Assembly: GCA_947165025.1 (NCBI GenBank)
Contig: CAMUYQ010000006.1
Coordinates: forward strand, 102,402 to 166,401
DNA length: 64,000 nucleotides
Direction: 5' to 3'
Origin: an uncultured Lachnospiraceae bacterium
GTDB lineage: Bacteria; Bacillota; Clostridia; Lachnospirales; Lachnospiraceae
The position numbers and the translations under genes are program-made. Each line of letters begins with the position of its first letter. Within the stretch, counting starts at the first letter, position 1. Under the pieces are notes generated by a model that had not been told where the DNA came from, did not search any database, and saw only the letters and a program-made list of their open reading frames with translations. Below are positions 8,077 to 16,937 of the stretch, in pieces.

Positions 8077-9096
8077 ATGTGTATGCGTATTAATGTAGCA
8101 TATTGCTGTAGTAATCTCTTTTCTGAAGTATGTGGGGTTTCTATTGTATCCCTATTTGAGAATAATAAGGATCTTGACTCAATTTATGTGTATATTCTTG
8201 AGGACAGAATATCTAAAGATAATAAAGAGCGTTTTCTTTCTTTAGCAAAGTCATATTCAAGAAAAATAGTGTTTATTCCTATGCCTAGTCCTGAAGAATT
8301 CTATTATGATTCGAGGTTTACGTTTGATTCTGTTGGTAGGACATTCGGACGAATGATATGGGGAGATGTTCTTCCGAGAGACGTACACAAGCTTCTTTCA
8401 TTAGATTGCGACACCATGATACTCGGAAATCTCAGAGAATTATGGTGTAATGATATGGATGGTAAGCCCATAGGCGGCGTAGATGACTGTATGGGAAAGA
8501 CAGCAATGAAAAAAACACAGCATCTATCGGGAGATATGGTTCATTGCAACGCCGGAATGTATTTGATCGATCTGGATTTGTGGAGAGAAGAAGGTTGGAC
8601 AGAATTATTCAAGCAGTACATTGTGGATTTGTTCGATAAGGGTATCGCCTTGGGAGGATATGAGGAAGAGGTGATAACTCACACCTTATCCAGAAGATTC
8701 TATGTCTTTGAGCCCCAATATAATCTCATGACATTAGAACAGGTCATGACATACCGGGAATTAATGAATTTTCGACAGCCGGAAAGATATTATACAGAGG
8801 ATGAGATTAAATATGCACTGGATAATCCTGTAATAACACATACAACGAACCTGTTTTACGTTAAAAAAAGAGTATTTGAATCTAACAGTGATCATCCTCA
8901 AAGAGATAACTATTTGAAATATAGAGATATGTCGCCTTGGAAAAATGATGAAACGTTGGAAATGTCTTATTCGTTTCGGCATCAGGTAATCAAGAGTATA
9001 TGGCATTTGCTTCCCAGACGTTTATCATTCGGACTCGCCCGTTTTGTCAGAAATGAAATTCGCCCCTTGCTACGTAAAAAGAGAGATGACATATAA
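8077..9096 (+). CDS. family 8 glycosyltransferase
   Basis: The 339-residue protein begins INVAYCCSNLFSEVCGVSIVSLFENN, the N-terminal nucleotide-sugar fold of GT8 (LgtC/GspA-like) enzymes. The DxD metal/nucleotide-sugar motif is in LLSLDCDTMILG (around residue 105), followed by HCNAGMYLIDLDLWRE, typical of the family. GT8 enzymes are retaining transferases, often of galactose or glucose, that build EPS repeat units on the cytoplasmic face. Either ATG (8077 or 8083) could be the start; neither has a strong ribosome binding site. It is the first gene of the AT-rich EPS block. Confidence 0.9.
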   Translation: MCMRINVAYCCSNLFSEVCGVSIVSLFENNKDLDSIYVYILEDRISKDNKERFLSLAKSYSRKIVFIPMPSPEEFYYDSRFTFDSVGRTFGRMIWGDVLPRDVHKLLSLDCDTMILGNLRELWCNDMDGKPIGGVDDCMGKTAMKKTQHLSGDMVHCNAGMYLIDLDLWREEGWTELFKQYIVDLFDKGIALGGYEEEVITHTLSRRFYVFEPQYNLMTLEQVMTYRELMNFRQPERYYTEDEIKYALDNPVITHTTNLFYVKKRVFESNSDHPQRDNYLKYRDMSPWKNDETLEMSYSFRHQVIKSIWHLLPRRLSFGLARFVRNEIRPLLRKKRDDI

Positions 9097-9139
9097 ACTA
9101 TGGAGATGATCGTAATATCTGTTTTATGGGAGATAATAA

Positions 9140-10150
9140 TTGAGTAACCCTATTCTGACAATTGCGGTGCCTACGTATAATGGTGCAAAAACCATATCGA
9201 GAATGCTGGACATTCTTCTGCCCCAGATTACAGATGATGTTGAAGTAATAATCTCTGATAATGGTTCCACTGATAATACTGATGAAATAATCCAAAACTA
9301 TCGCAACCTGTATCCGTTTATAAAATATACGAGAAGTGAGGTTAACGAAGGGGCCGATTCAAATTTCCTGAAATGTATGCTTAATGCAAAAGGGAAATTT
9401 GTAATGCTGATATCTGATGATGATATTGTCATGGAGAACGCGGTAAAGAGAATTGTTGATTATTTAACAATGCATCCGGATATATCCATGGCTTATCTTG
9501 ATTCAGTGGCATTTAAAGACTATTACAAAGGACCGGAGTACTGTCACAGGTATAAAGAATACTCTCAAAAGATTGATCGTGACAAAGATACAACGGATAA
9601 GAAAGAGTTCCTGCGATACTCTCAAAGACTGTTTGGATTTACATCATGTCATATTTGGTCGACCGAACGCATACATAATATTACCAATCCGGAGAGGTTT
9701 AAAGGAACATATTTTATGCAAGCCTATATTTCAATACTGTGTTCGAACAACCCCAATGATAAACTTGGATTGATCGCGGGTCCCTGTATAGCTGTTGGAG
9801 AATACGGATCGCTGGGGAATTATAACTTGGCAAAAGTAGAGGGTGAGTATTATCAAAAAATGGTGGAATTTGCTTCGGAGAATGATTATCCCAAGAAGCA
9901 AATGCGGAAATACTATGCCTGGAAAATTGTTTTTTTGGGAAGAATGTATATTATTCGAGAAAGGGCAATTGCTGTAAGTATGACAAGATGTAAGGATTTG
10001 TTTAAAGTGACTTATCAGTTCCCTAGGGCATGGATCGGATTATATCCGTTTTTCTTTATACCCGGTTCTTTATGTAAATGGATTGTTTGTGTGATCAGAA
10101 AAAAACAAGGACGCGATTTTACTTCATATGTTAACAGACCGACAGATTGA
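9140..10150 (+). CDS. family 2 glycosyltransferase
   Basis: The 336-residue GT-A fold protein shows ILTIAVPTYNGAKT at the N-terminus, ISDNGSTDNTDE and the LISDDD metal-binding motif near residue 95. GT2 enzymes are inverting transferases that extend lipid-linked EPS repeat units. The TTG start at 9140 is chosen because it follows a GGGAGA ribosome binding site and precedes the first conserved strand. A C-terminal hydrophobic stretch (YPFFFIPGSLCKWIVCVI) may attach it to the membrane. Confidence 0.9.
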   Translation: MSNPILTIAVPTYNGAKTISRMLDILLPQITDDVEVIISDNGSTDNTDEIIQNYRNLYPFIKYTRSEVNEGADSNFLKCMLNAKGKFVMLISDDDIVMENAVKRIVDYLTMHPDISMAYLDSVAFKDYYKGPEYCHRYKEYSQKIDRDKDTTDKKEFLRYSQRLFGFTSCHIWSTERIHNITNPERFKGTYFMQAYISILCSNNPNDKLGLIAGPCIAVGEYGSLGNYNLAKVEGEYYQKMVEFASENDYPKKQMRKYYAWKIVFLGRMYIIRERAIAVSMTRCKDLFKVTYQFPRAWIGLYPFFFIPGSLCKWIVCVIRKKQGRDFTSYVNRPTD

Positions 10151-10159
10151 GGTGTTGCT

Positions 10160-11203
10160 GTGGTATTAGTAAGTGTAATTGTTCCGGTTTATGACGTAGA
10201 AAAATATATCAAAGAATGCTTAGACAGCATTATTTCGCAAAATGTGTCCGATGTTGAAATAATAGTTGTAAACGATGGAAGTACAGATAATTCTGGCGAT
10301 ATAATTGACATTTACCGAGCTAAATACAGCCGTATAAAGATAATACACCAAAACAATCAAGGCGTGTCTGTGGCTAGAAATACTGGATTAAAAAAGGCAA
10401 CCGGTAAATGGGTGTTTTTTGTAGATGGCGATGATAGCATTCCGAAGAATGCAATATCAAAGCTTTTAAAGTTTGCTGAAGCCAGTGATTGCGATATCTG
10501 TATAGGCGATTATTGTTTAATACGTGAAGATAAGACGAATGAGATGAATCAAAACAGCTTTTTTGGGCACGTTAATAATCCAAAAACAGATTACAAATCT
10601 CTTATTATAAACTGTTTGGTTGGAAATGAAGAAAAGGACAATGTCACATGTGTTGGTGTTCCGTGGGCTAAGCTATATAGACGAGATTTCTTAGAGAATA
10701 GCGGCATTGAATTTTTACCGGGTGTAAAAAGAAATCAGGATGTTCTGTTCAATATGTATTGTTTTGCTGAAACAGATAGAATCGAATATTGTCCGGAACT
10801 TGTATACAGGTATCGGATTTGGGAAAACTCTGCGGTTAATCGGTACTCACCTGATTGCCTGATAAACGGAGAAAGGACGCTAAACTTATTCAATAATTTC
10901 TTAAAAACACATTATTCTGATACTGAGATTTGGACGGCTTATGAAAAGAGATCTCTGTTCATATATTATGAGATTTTAGATAAACAGATTTTCAATACAG
11001 AAAACAAACAATCCGTCATAGAAAAATATAAGGATTATAAGCGATTGCAGACAAGTAAATGGCTGTCGTTAATGTCGCGCCATAGAATCCAGTATTCAAA
11101 ATGTTTATACGTGGATCGGTGGTTGTGTACTCACAGGCTTTTCTTTGTGTCATATGTTATTAGAGCAACAAAACGATTCTTGGGAGGAAATAAAGGGAAA
11201 TAG
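10160..11203 (+). CDS. family 2 glycosyltransferase (second)
   Basis: The 347-residue protein starts with GTG and VLVSVIVPVYDVEKYI, then IIVVNDGSTDNSGD and FVDGDDSI, the signature strand, DGS and DxD motifs of GT2. The C-terminal half is helical and basic. It lies 9 nt after the previous GT2 gene and 1 nt before the pyruvyl transferase gene, in one transcription unit. Donor and acceptor sugars cannot be inferred. Confidence 0.9.
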   Translation: MVLVSVIVPVYDVEKYIKECLDSIISQNVSDVEIIVVNDGSTDNSGDIIDIYRAKYSRIKIIHQNNQGVSVARNTGLKKATGKWVFFVDGDDSIPKNAISKLLKFAEASDCDICIGDYCLIREDKTNEMNQNSFFGHVNNPKTDYKSLIINCLVGNEEKDNVTCVGVPWAKLYRRDFLENSGIEFLPGVKRNQDVLFNMYCFAETDRIEYCPELVYRYRIWENSAVNRYSPDCLINGERTLNLFNNFLKTHYSDTEIWTAYEKRSLFIYYEILDKQIFNTENKQSVIEKYKDYKRLQTSKWLSLMSRHRIQYSKCLYVDRWLCTHRLFFVSYVIRATKRFLGGNKGK

Positions 11204-11204
11204 A

Positions 11205-12338
11205 ATGAATGTAGGAATTATGACCTTTTGGGGATCAGTTAATTATGGCGCTTTTTTGCAGGCGTACGCCCTGGTTCAAAAATTAAATCGAGAGGAAGGA
11301 ATTAATGCAGAAATAATCAATTTTCGTATGAAAAGAGAATTGAACTATTATACCCAAGAGTTAAGAATTCAGAGAAACTTTATTAAAGTCTTTTTTAATA
11401 TTGTACGATACGAAATGTTTAAAACAATGCAGAAAGCCCTGATACTCTCGGATATGGCCATGGTAAGCGACAGTATTGATGGATTTGTTGAATTCGTTTC
11501 GGGCAAATACGATGTTGTAATAGCAGGTAGTGATGAGGTATGGAAAATTGATGATTTGAGAGGATTTCCTAATCCATATTTCCTTTTTGGCGATATAAAA
11601 TGTGCAAAAATGTCATATGCAGCGTCAGGACGAGATGATTTTTCGAAACTGGATAGTGATCAAATCAGACTTTTGAGAGAAAATTTGAGAGAGTTCAAGT
11701 ATATTGGTGTTAGAGATAAGAAAACGTATGATTCAATAAATGACATTGTTGGAGATAAAAAGGTATTTCTGAATCTGGATCCAACGCTGACCTATGGTTT
11801 TAGTGCAGATCGTGAAAGAGGTCGAAAACTTTTAGAAAAGAAATTTGGTGTTCGAACCAACAATAGATGCATTGGAGTTATGTATACAGAGCAGAAGCCA
11901 TCCAAACCGATACTCGCCAAGTGGATTGATCAGATAACTGACAACAGAACCAGAATAATACCGCTTTATGATTGGGTGGGAGGATATAAGAATAGGCCGG
12001 ATTTAACACCATTTGATCTGGTTGATATTATTTCAGCTCTCGATGGATTAGTTTCAATGTATTACCATGGGGTATGTATTTCAATAATCACGCAAACACC
12101 GGTTTGGGCAATTGAGAGTCGGGCAAATTCAAATGAAACCAGTAAGCTTTATGACTTGGTTTCCCGCTTTAATATGTCGGAGTACTATTCTTTTTCGCTG
12201 GAAAAGGCAATTAACTCAAAGCTATTTTCTGAATTTATAGTTAAACCTGTTATTTCGTCTAATTGCGATAGGGAATCAATTATTGAAAACGATAACCGTG
12301 CTTTCGGACATTTTGTGGATGAAATTAAAAGTCTATGA
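11205..12338 (+). CDS. polysaccharide pyruvyl transferase family protein
   Basis: The ATG at 11205 gives a 377-residue protein starting MNVGIMTFWGSVNYGAFLQAYAL, the N-terminal nucleotide-fold motif of the PS_pyruv_trans family. Next come VIAGSDEVWKI and a C-terminal half with LVSMYYHGVCISIITQTPVWAI (CsaB/WcaK-like His). Members move a pyruvate ketal from PEP onto a sugar hydroxyl of a polymer, adding negative charge, or act as related glycan-modifying transferases. An in-frame start further upstream (11145) would overlap the GT2 gene and adds nothing conserved. It overlaps the following gene by 4 nt. Confidence 0.88.
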   Translation: MNVGIMTFWGSVNYGAFLQAYALVQKLNREEGINAEIINFRMKRELNYYTQELRIQRNFIKVFFNIVRYEMFKTMQKALILSDMAMVSDSIDGFVEFVSGKYDVVIAGSDEVWKIDDLRGFPNPYFLFGDIKCAKMSYAASGRDDFSKLDSDQIRLLRENLREFKYIGVRDKKTYDSINDIVGDKKVFLNLDPTLTYGFSADRERGRKLLEKKFGVRTNNRCIGVMYTEQKPSKPILAKWIDQITDNRTRIIPLYDWVGGYKNRPDLTPFDLVDIISALDGLVSMYYHGVCISIITQTPVWAIESRANSNETSKLYDLVSRFNMSEYYSFSLEKAINSKLFSEFIVKPVISSNCDRESIIENDNRAFGHFVDEIKSL

Positions 12339-13627
12339 ATATTTTACGTGAAAAATACACAATAAAGTATTCAACTATGGGGGTGCTTGCGTTCCTTTTG
12401 TTTTTATACTCCTATTCAGTGCGAGGGTTGATTTATCATTCGGACAAGATAGCGTTTGGTACGTTGCTGTTAGGACTGGTCTTTTTTTTGCCCTCTTTTA
12501 GAAAGACCTCAATATCCGTTTGTGATGTTATTTGGATCCTGGCCATGTTTTTGATAACTTTTAGGAATCAAGACTTGGCTCATAAGAATTATTACGCATA
12601 TTTGGAAACCATTATTTGTGTTGTTTTAGTTCTGATACTCTCCAGATGTTGGGGGTGGCATAATTCGTTTATTAAAATTACATTATTCTTTGGCTTTATT
12701 CATATGATCATGGGGTTTGTTTTCTATTTCGTCCCGGATTTCTATCTGTCAAAAGTTGTTCCGCTTATGGGACTTGAAGGCTACTGGTTAAACAGGATCA
12801 GGCTGATGGTCAGATCCGGATTTATGGTTGGATTCACGACGCATCATAGTACACTGGGTATTTATTTTTCGATATTGACAATGATGCTTTTATCTATGCG
12901 ATTTATAAAGAAAGATAAAAAAGGCAAAATGAAAACCGATATTGCTATCGCGATAGCTATATTTGCTTTTTTTCTTAATGGAAAACGAGGACCTTTGGTA
13001 TTTGCAATTGTTTCTGCAACAGTAGCGTATTTTCTGTGTATATATAAAGGGTCAATAAGCGGTTTTGTCAGATTTGTTATTTTTATTTGTGCCATGTGTG
13101 TGCTTTTAATTGTTTTATCCAGATCTGTTCCTGCAGTCAGTAATTTTTTTGCGCGTTTTATAGGGTCGAGGAATTTTAATGAGTTATCAAATGGAAGATT
13201 GACGGATTTATGGTTCCCGGCAATAAGAATCTTTCTTCAGTCACCAATTATAGGAATTGGATGGAGAGGATTCATCTATTCATTTCATTCGTATTCTTCG
13301 ATGGTTCAGGATAATAACGTTCATAACATTTATTTACAATTATTATGTGAAACGGGTGTATTGGGAACAACATTTTTTATCTTTATTTTTGGATTTACTT
13401 TTTTTAAGACGATATGCATATTAAGAAATCGATTGGATAGTACTATACAAGATGATCAAGAAAGAATAATGATTGTGTTTTCGATAATGGTACAAACGTT
13501 TTTTCTTCTTGAGGGCTTAGTTGGAAACACATTGTATGGATTGACCTTTTTTATTTATTGTTTTTCAGTGGCGTTCATATACTCCATTATCAGTGGCCGA
13601 GCAAAACATAATACTTTAGGGGGTTAG
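12335..13627 (+). CDS. Wzy-like O-antigen/EPS polymerase
   Basis: The 430-residue protein is almost entirely hydrophobic, with roughly ten to twelve membrane segments and a larger extracytoplasmic loop after about residue 275 (FIGSRNFNELSNGRLTDLWF). The segment following it, PIIGIGWRGFIYSFHSYSSM...NNVHNIYLQLLCETG, matches the O-antigen ligase/polymerase (Wzy_C-like) signature with conserved Arg and His. Wzy proteins polymerise flipped repeat units on the outer side of the membrane. Its place between transferases and the flippase supports a Wzx/Wzy-dependent pathway. Confidence 0.88.
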   Translation: MNILREKYTIKYSTMGVLAFLLFLYSYSVRGLIYHSDKIAFGTLLLGLVFFLPSFRKTSISVCDVIWILAMFLITFRNQDLAHKNYYAYLETIICVVLVLILSRCWGWHNSFIKITLFFGFIHMIMGFVFYFVPDFYLSKVVPLMGLEGYWLNRIRLMVRSGFMVGFTTHHSTLGIYFSILTMMLLSMRFIKKDKKGKMKTDIAIAIAIFAFFLNGKRGPLVFAIVSATVAYFLCIYKGSISGFVRFVIFICAMCVLLIVLSRSVPAVSNFFARFIGSRNFNELSNGRLTDLWFPAIRIFLQSPIIGIGWRGFIYSFHSYSSMVQDNNVHNIYLQLLCETGVLGTTFFIFIFGFTFFKTICILRNRLDSTIQDDQERIMIVFSIMVQTFFLLEGLVGNTLYGLTFFIYCFSVAFIYSIISGRAKHNTLGG

Positions 13628-13632
13628 AATTA

Positions 13633-15342
13633 ATGGTTTCAGATGTTAAAAACGTTCAGATTCTTGTCGCTATATTAAAACAGTACAATATTAAGCAATT
13701 AGTGTTGTCGCCTGGAAATCGTGATGTACCGTTCGTTCATTCTGTGGAGAATGATCCTTTTTTCGAGTGTTATTCGATCACGGATGAAAGGAGTGCCGCC
13801 TTTTTTGCGATTGGTTTAATTCGTAAACACTGTCGTCCGGTCGGAATATGCTGTACATCCGGAACTGCAGTGTGTAATTATGCTTCGGCTGTAAACGAGG
13901 CATTTTATCAAAGATTACCACTTCTTGTAATTACAGCTGATAGAAATCCATATTTTTATAATCAATTTGAGGATCAGATGATCGATCAAGTATCAGTCCT
14001 TGCGAAGGCCTGCAAAAAAAGTGTACAGCTTCCGATCATAAAGGATGAAACAGATACGTGGTTCTGCGTTAATCAGATAAATGTTGCTTTGCTTGAATTA
14101 GATCATCATGGGACCGGCCCGGTTCATATTAATGTGCCGATTGACGGATGCCTTAATGGTTTTCATACTGCAGCTTTGCCTGACGTTAAAAAAATAGAAA
14201 GGATTAATGGGATTTCAAAGGAAAATGTTGGTACGCTTGAAAAGAAGTTGTTCGATAAACGCATTATGATAGTATACGGCCAGAACGCACCGGTCAGTAG
14301 AGAACAAATCAAGCACATTAAGGCCTTTTCAAAGCGGTTTAACTCTGTTATAGCAGTTGATCTGCTTTCAAATCTTAATTATGAATGGACCATTAGACCA
14401 TATCTGGCGCTTAAGTGTATGTCTGATGACAAACTTGAAGAATTGGTTCCGAATGTAGTGATATCATTAAATGGCAATTTTGTCTCGGATTTTCGTAGAA
14501 TTTTCAAATTGAACAAGAAAACTGAGCACTGGCTTGTGTCAGAAACAGGCGAGGTTCAGGATCCGTTCAGATCTTTATCAACTATCATAGAAACAACAAC
14601 GGACAGCTTTTTTGATGCTTTTGATATTGATTCAGAAACAGAAGGTGATTATGGGGAGTATTATTATAAATGGAAAGATGAAATAGATAGTATAGAGTTC
14701 AAACCCATACCTTATTCGGATACTTTTGTTGTAAATCAACTTATGAAACTCATAAACAGAGGGGAACATCTTCATCTTGCTAATAGCAGTACTGTTAGAA
14801 CAGCACAGTTGTTCGCTCTTAATGAAGATGTAATAGTAACGTGCAATAGGGGGACTAATGGAATAGATGGATCGATGTCATCGTTTGTGGGAGAGTCATA
14901 TGGCGATGAGAGACTCCATTATTTGATTATTGGAGATTTATCTTTCTTTTACGATATGAATGCGTTATGGAACAGATATATTAATAAGAATATGAGAATC
15001 TTGTTAAACAATAATGAAGGGGCAGGTATTTTTTTCTATACGGTAGGAAGAGAAAATGTTCCTTCGATAAAAGATTATATTTCTGCCGAGCATTTTTATA
15101 ATGCTGAGGGATGGGCTAAATCAGCAGGTTTTGCGTACCTCTCGATAAGGAAAGAAGAGGATGTCATTCCAATCATGGAACAATTTGTAAATCCTGAATC
15201 GGAAAAGCCTATCCTCTTGGAAGTGTTTACAAAGAAAGAGATAGATGCTGATGTATTAAAAGGATTGTATTCGATTGATTCATCAAAGACTATAATGCAG
15301 AAGATTAAACAAGGAATAAATAAAGTGGTTAGTAAAGAATAA
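13633..15342 (+). CDS. MenD-like thiamine-diphosphate enzyme in an EPS locus
   Basis: The 569-residue protein is similar over its length to MenD (SEPHCHC synthase). The N-terminal domain has LVLSPGNRDVPF, YSITDERSAAFFAIGL with the ThDP-activating Glu, CTSGTAVCNYASAVNEA and LLVITADRNP. The C-terminal domain has NRGTNGIDGSMSSF and GDLSFFYDMNAL, the metal/ThDP site. MenD joins 2-oxoglutarate-derived succinyl semialdehyde to isochorismate in menaquinone synthesis. No other men gene is nearby and the neighbours are all polysaccharide genes. It may carry out a related ThDP-dependent decarboxylation or acyl addition on a sugar precursor, or menaquinone synthesis may be split across the genome. The specific substrate is unknown. 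Confidence 0.8.
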   Translation: MVSDVKNVQILVAILKQYNIKQLVLSPGNRDVPFVHSVENDPFFECYSITDERSAAFFAIGLIRKHCRPVGICCTSGTAVCNYASAVNEAFYQRLPLLVITADRNPYFYNQFEDQMIDQVSVLAKACKKSVQLPIIKDETDTWFCVNQINVALLELDHHGTGPVHINVPIDGCLNGFHTAALPDVKKIERINGISKENVGTLEKKLFDKRIMIVYGQNAPVSREQIKHIKAFSKRFNSVIAVDLLSNLNYEWTIRPYLALKCMSDDKLEELVPNVVISLNGNFVSDFRRIFKLNKKTEHWLVSETGEVQDPFRSLSTIIETTTDSFFDAFDIDSETEGDYGEYYYKWKDEIDSIEFKPIPYSDTFVVNQLMKLINRGEHLHLANSSTVRTAQLFALNEDVIVTCNRGTNGIDGSMSSFVGESYGDERLHYLIIGDLSFFYDMNALWNRYINKNMRILLNNNEGAGIFFYTVGRENVPSIKDYISAEHFYNAEGWAKSAGFAYLSIRKEEDVIPIMEQFVNPESEKPILLEVFTKKEIDADVLKGLYSIDSSKTIMQKIKQGINKVVSKE

Positions 15343-16880
15343 TGGTTATTGAGAGAACTAAAAATGCAGCCAGAGGAATCGTTTGGGGCTTTATAGAGAG
15401 AGGTTTATCAGTACTATTACCCTTTGCTACCAGAACGGTTATGATTAAGGTACTGGGAGCCGAGTATTTAGGCCTTAGCAGTTTGTTCACATCCATTCTT
15501 TCCGTTTTAAGTTTAACGGAGTTGGGATTAGGCTCAGCTATTGTTTTTAGCATGTATGAACCAATTGCACGAGATGACAATGATCTTCTTTGTGCGTTGC
15601 TTAATACGTATAGAAAAATCTATTATGTTATCGGAACCATTATTCTTCTTATAGGTCTGATTCTATCGCCTATTGTTCCTAAGCTTATTACCGGAAGCAT
15701 TCCTGAGGATGTTAATCTTTACGCTTTGTATTTTGTATATCTTTTAAATACTGTTATAAGCTATTATCTTTTTGCATACAAAACAGCTATATTTTCAGCA
15801 TATCAGAGAAATGATCTGATTAGTATACGAAGTATGATTGTGTCCATTGCTTCTAATACTGTAAAAATCATAGTGCTGCTTCTATATAAGAATTATTATG
15901 TATATATTGCAATAATTCCACTCGCAACTGTCCTAACGAATTACTTAAATGCCAGAATGGCAAGTTCGATGTTTCCAACATTAAAATGTAGAGGTAATAT
16001 CACACAGCAAATGGCACTAAGTATAAAAAAAAGAGTGGTTGGGTTGCTGTCGTTTAAGATTTACAACGTGGTTTTTACATCTGTTGATACGATTGTTGTA
16101 TCACTTTTTTTGGGATTAGTTCCGCTTGCTATCTATAATAATTATTACTACATTCAATCATCTATTACAGGATTTATAACGATAATCATGACATCGATGA
16201 TTGCGGGCATTGGTAACAAAATGGTCACAAATTGTAAGGAGGACAACTACGTAGATTTCAGAAAATTTGTCTTTATGAATGGCTGGATTGTGAGCTGGTG
16301 TTCGATTTGCCTTGTGTGTTTATACCAGCACTTTATGCTGATATGGGTGGGAGAAGAACTGGTTTTTCCCGTTCGAACTATGATTCTTATGACATTGTAT
16401 TTCTTGATCCCGAGACTTACCACGATGACATATACTTATCGAGAAGCTGCAGGTTTATGGTGGGAGGACAGATTTCGTCCGATTATAGCAACAGTTACAA
16501 ATATTGTGGGTAATCTTTTGCTCGTAAAATTGATAGGAATGGACGGTGTGATTATTTCTACGCTAATCTGTTCGCTCTTTATAAATATTCCCTGGGGGAC
16601 GATCATCCTGTTTAAGAATTATTTCAAGAGATCTGCAGCACAGTACTTTATTGATATAAGCGTTTATTTTGCTTCGACGATTATTGTTGGAAGCATTACA
16701 TATTTTATCTGCAATTTTGTCGATTTATATAATCTTGGTGGACTAATGATCAAATGCATAATATGTCTTGTTGTGCCCAATGTCTGCTTTTTCATAATCT
16801 ATAACAGGACAGGACAATATAGACTTTCGAAACAATTTGTTTGTTCGTTGGTTCGGAAATGCAAAAAGAAGCCGGTTTGA
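15342..16880 (+). CDS. Wzx-type oligosaccharide flippase
   Basis: The 512-residue protein starts with TKNAARGIVWGFIERGLSVLLPFATRTVMIK and has about twelve to fourteen hydrophobic segments, as in MATE/MOP-superfamily Wzx flippases. The family motif GAEYLGLSSLFTSILSVLSLTELGLG is present. Wzx moves undecaprenyl-pyrophosphate repeat units across the membrane for Wzy. The ATG overlaps the TAA of the MenD-like gene (TAATG), indicating translational coupling. Confidence 0.92.
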   Translation: MVIERTKNAARGIVWGFIERGLSVLLPFATRTVMIKVLGAEYLGLSSLFTSILSVLSLTELGLGSAIVFSMYEPIARDDNDLLCALLNTYRKIYYVIGTIILLIGLILSPIVPKLITGSIPEDVNLYALYFVYLLNTVISYYLFAYKTAIFSAYQRNDLISIRSMIVSIASNTVKIIVLLLYKNYYVYIAIIPLATVLTNYLNARMASSMFPTLKCRGNITQQMALSIKKRVVGLLSFKIYNVVFTSVDTIVVSLFLGLVPLAIYNNYYYIQSSITGFITIIMTSMIAGIGNKMVTNCKEDNYVDFRKFVFMNGWIVSWCSICLVCLYQHFMLIWVGEELVFPVRTMILMTLYFLIPRLTTMTYTYREAAGLWWEDRFRPIIATVTNIVGNLLLVKLIGMDGVIISTLICSLFINIPWGTIILFKNYFKRSAAQYFIDISVYFASTIIVGSITYFICNFVDLYNLGGLMIKCIICLVVPNVCFFIIYNRTGQYRLSKQFVCSLVRKCKKKPV

Positions 16881-16937
16881 AACGATAGATTTATGTGATG
16901 ATTTTAACCGGATCACTAGAGTTTTGGGAGGCTCGAG

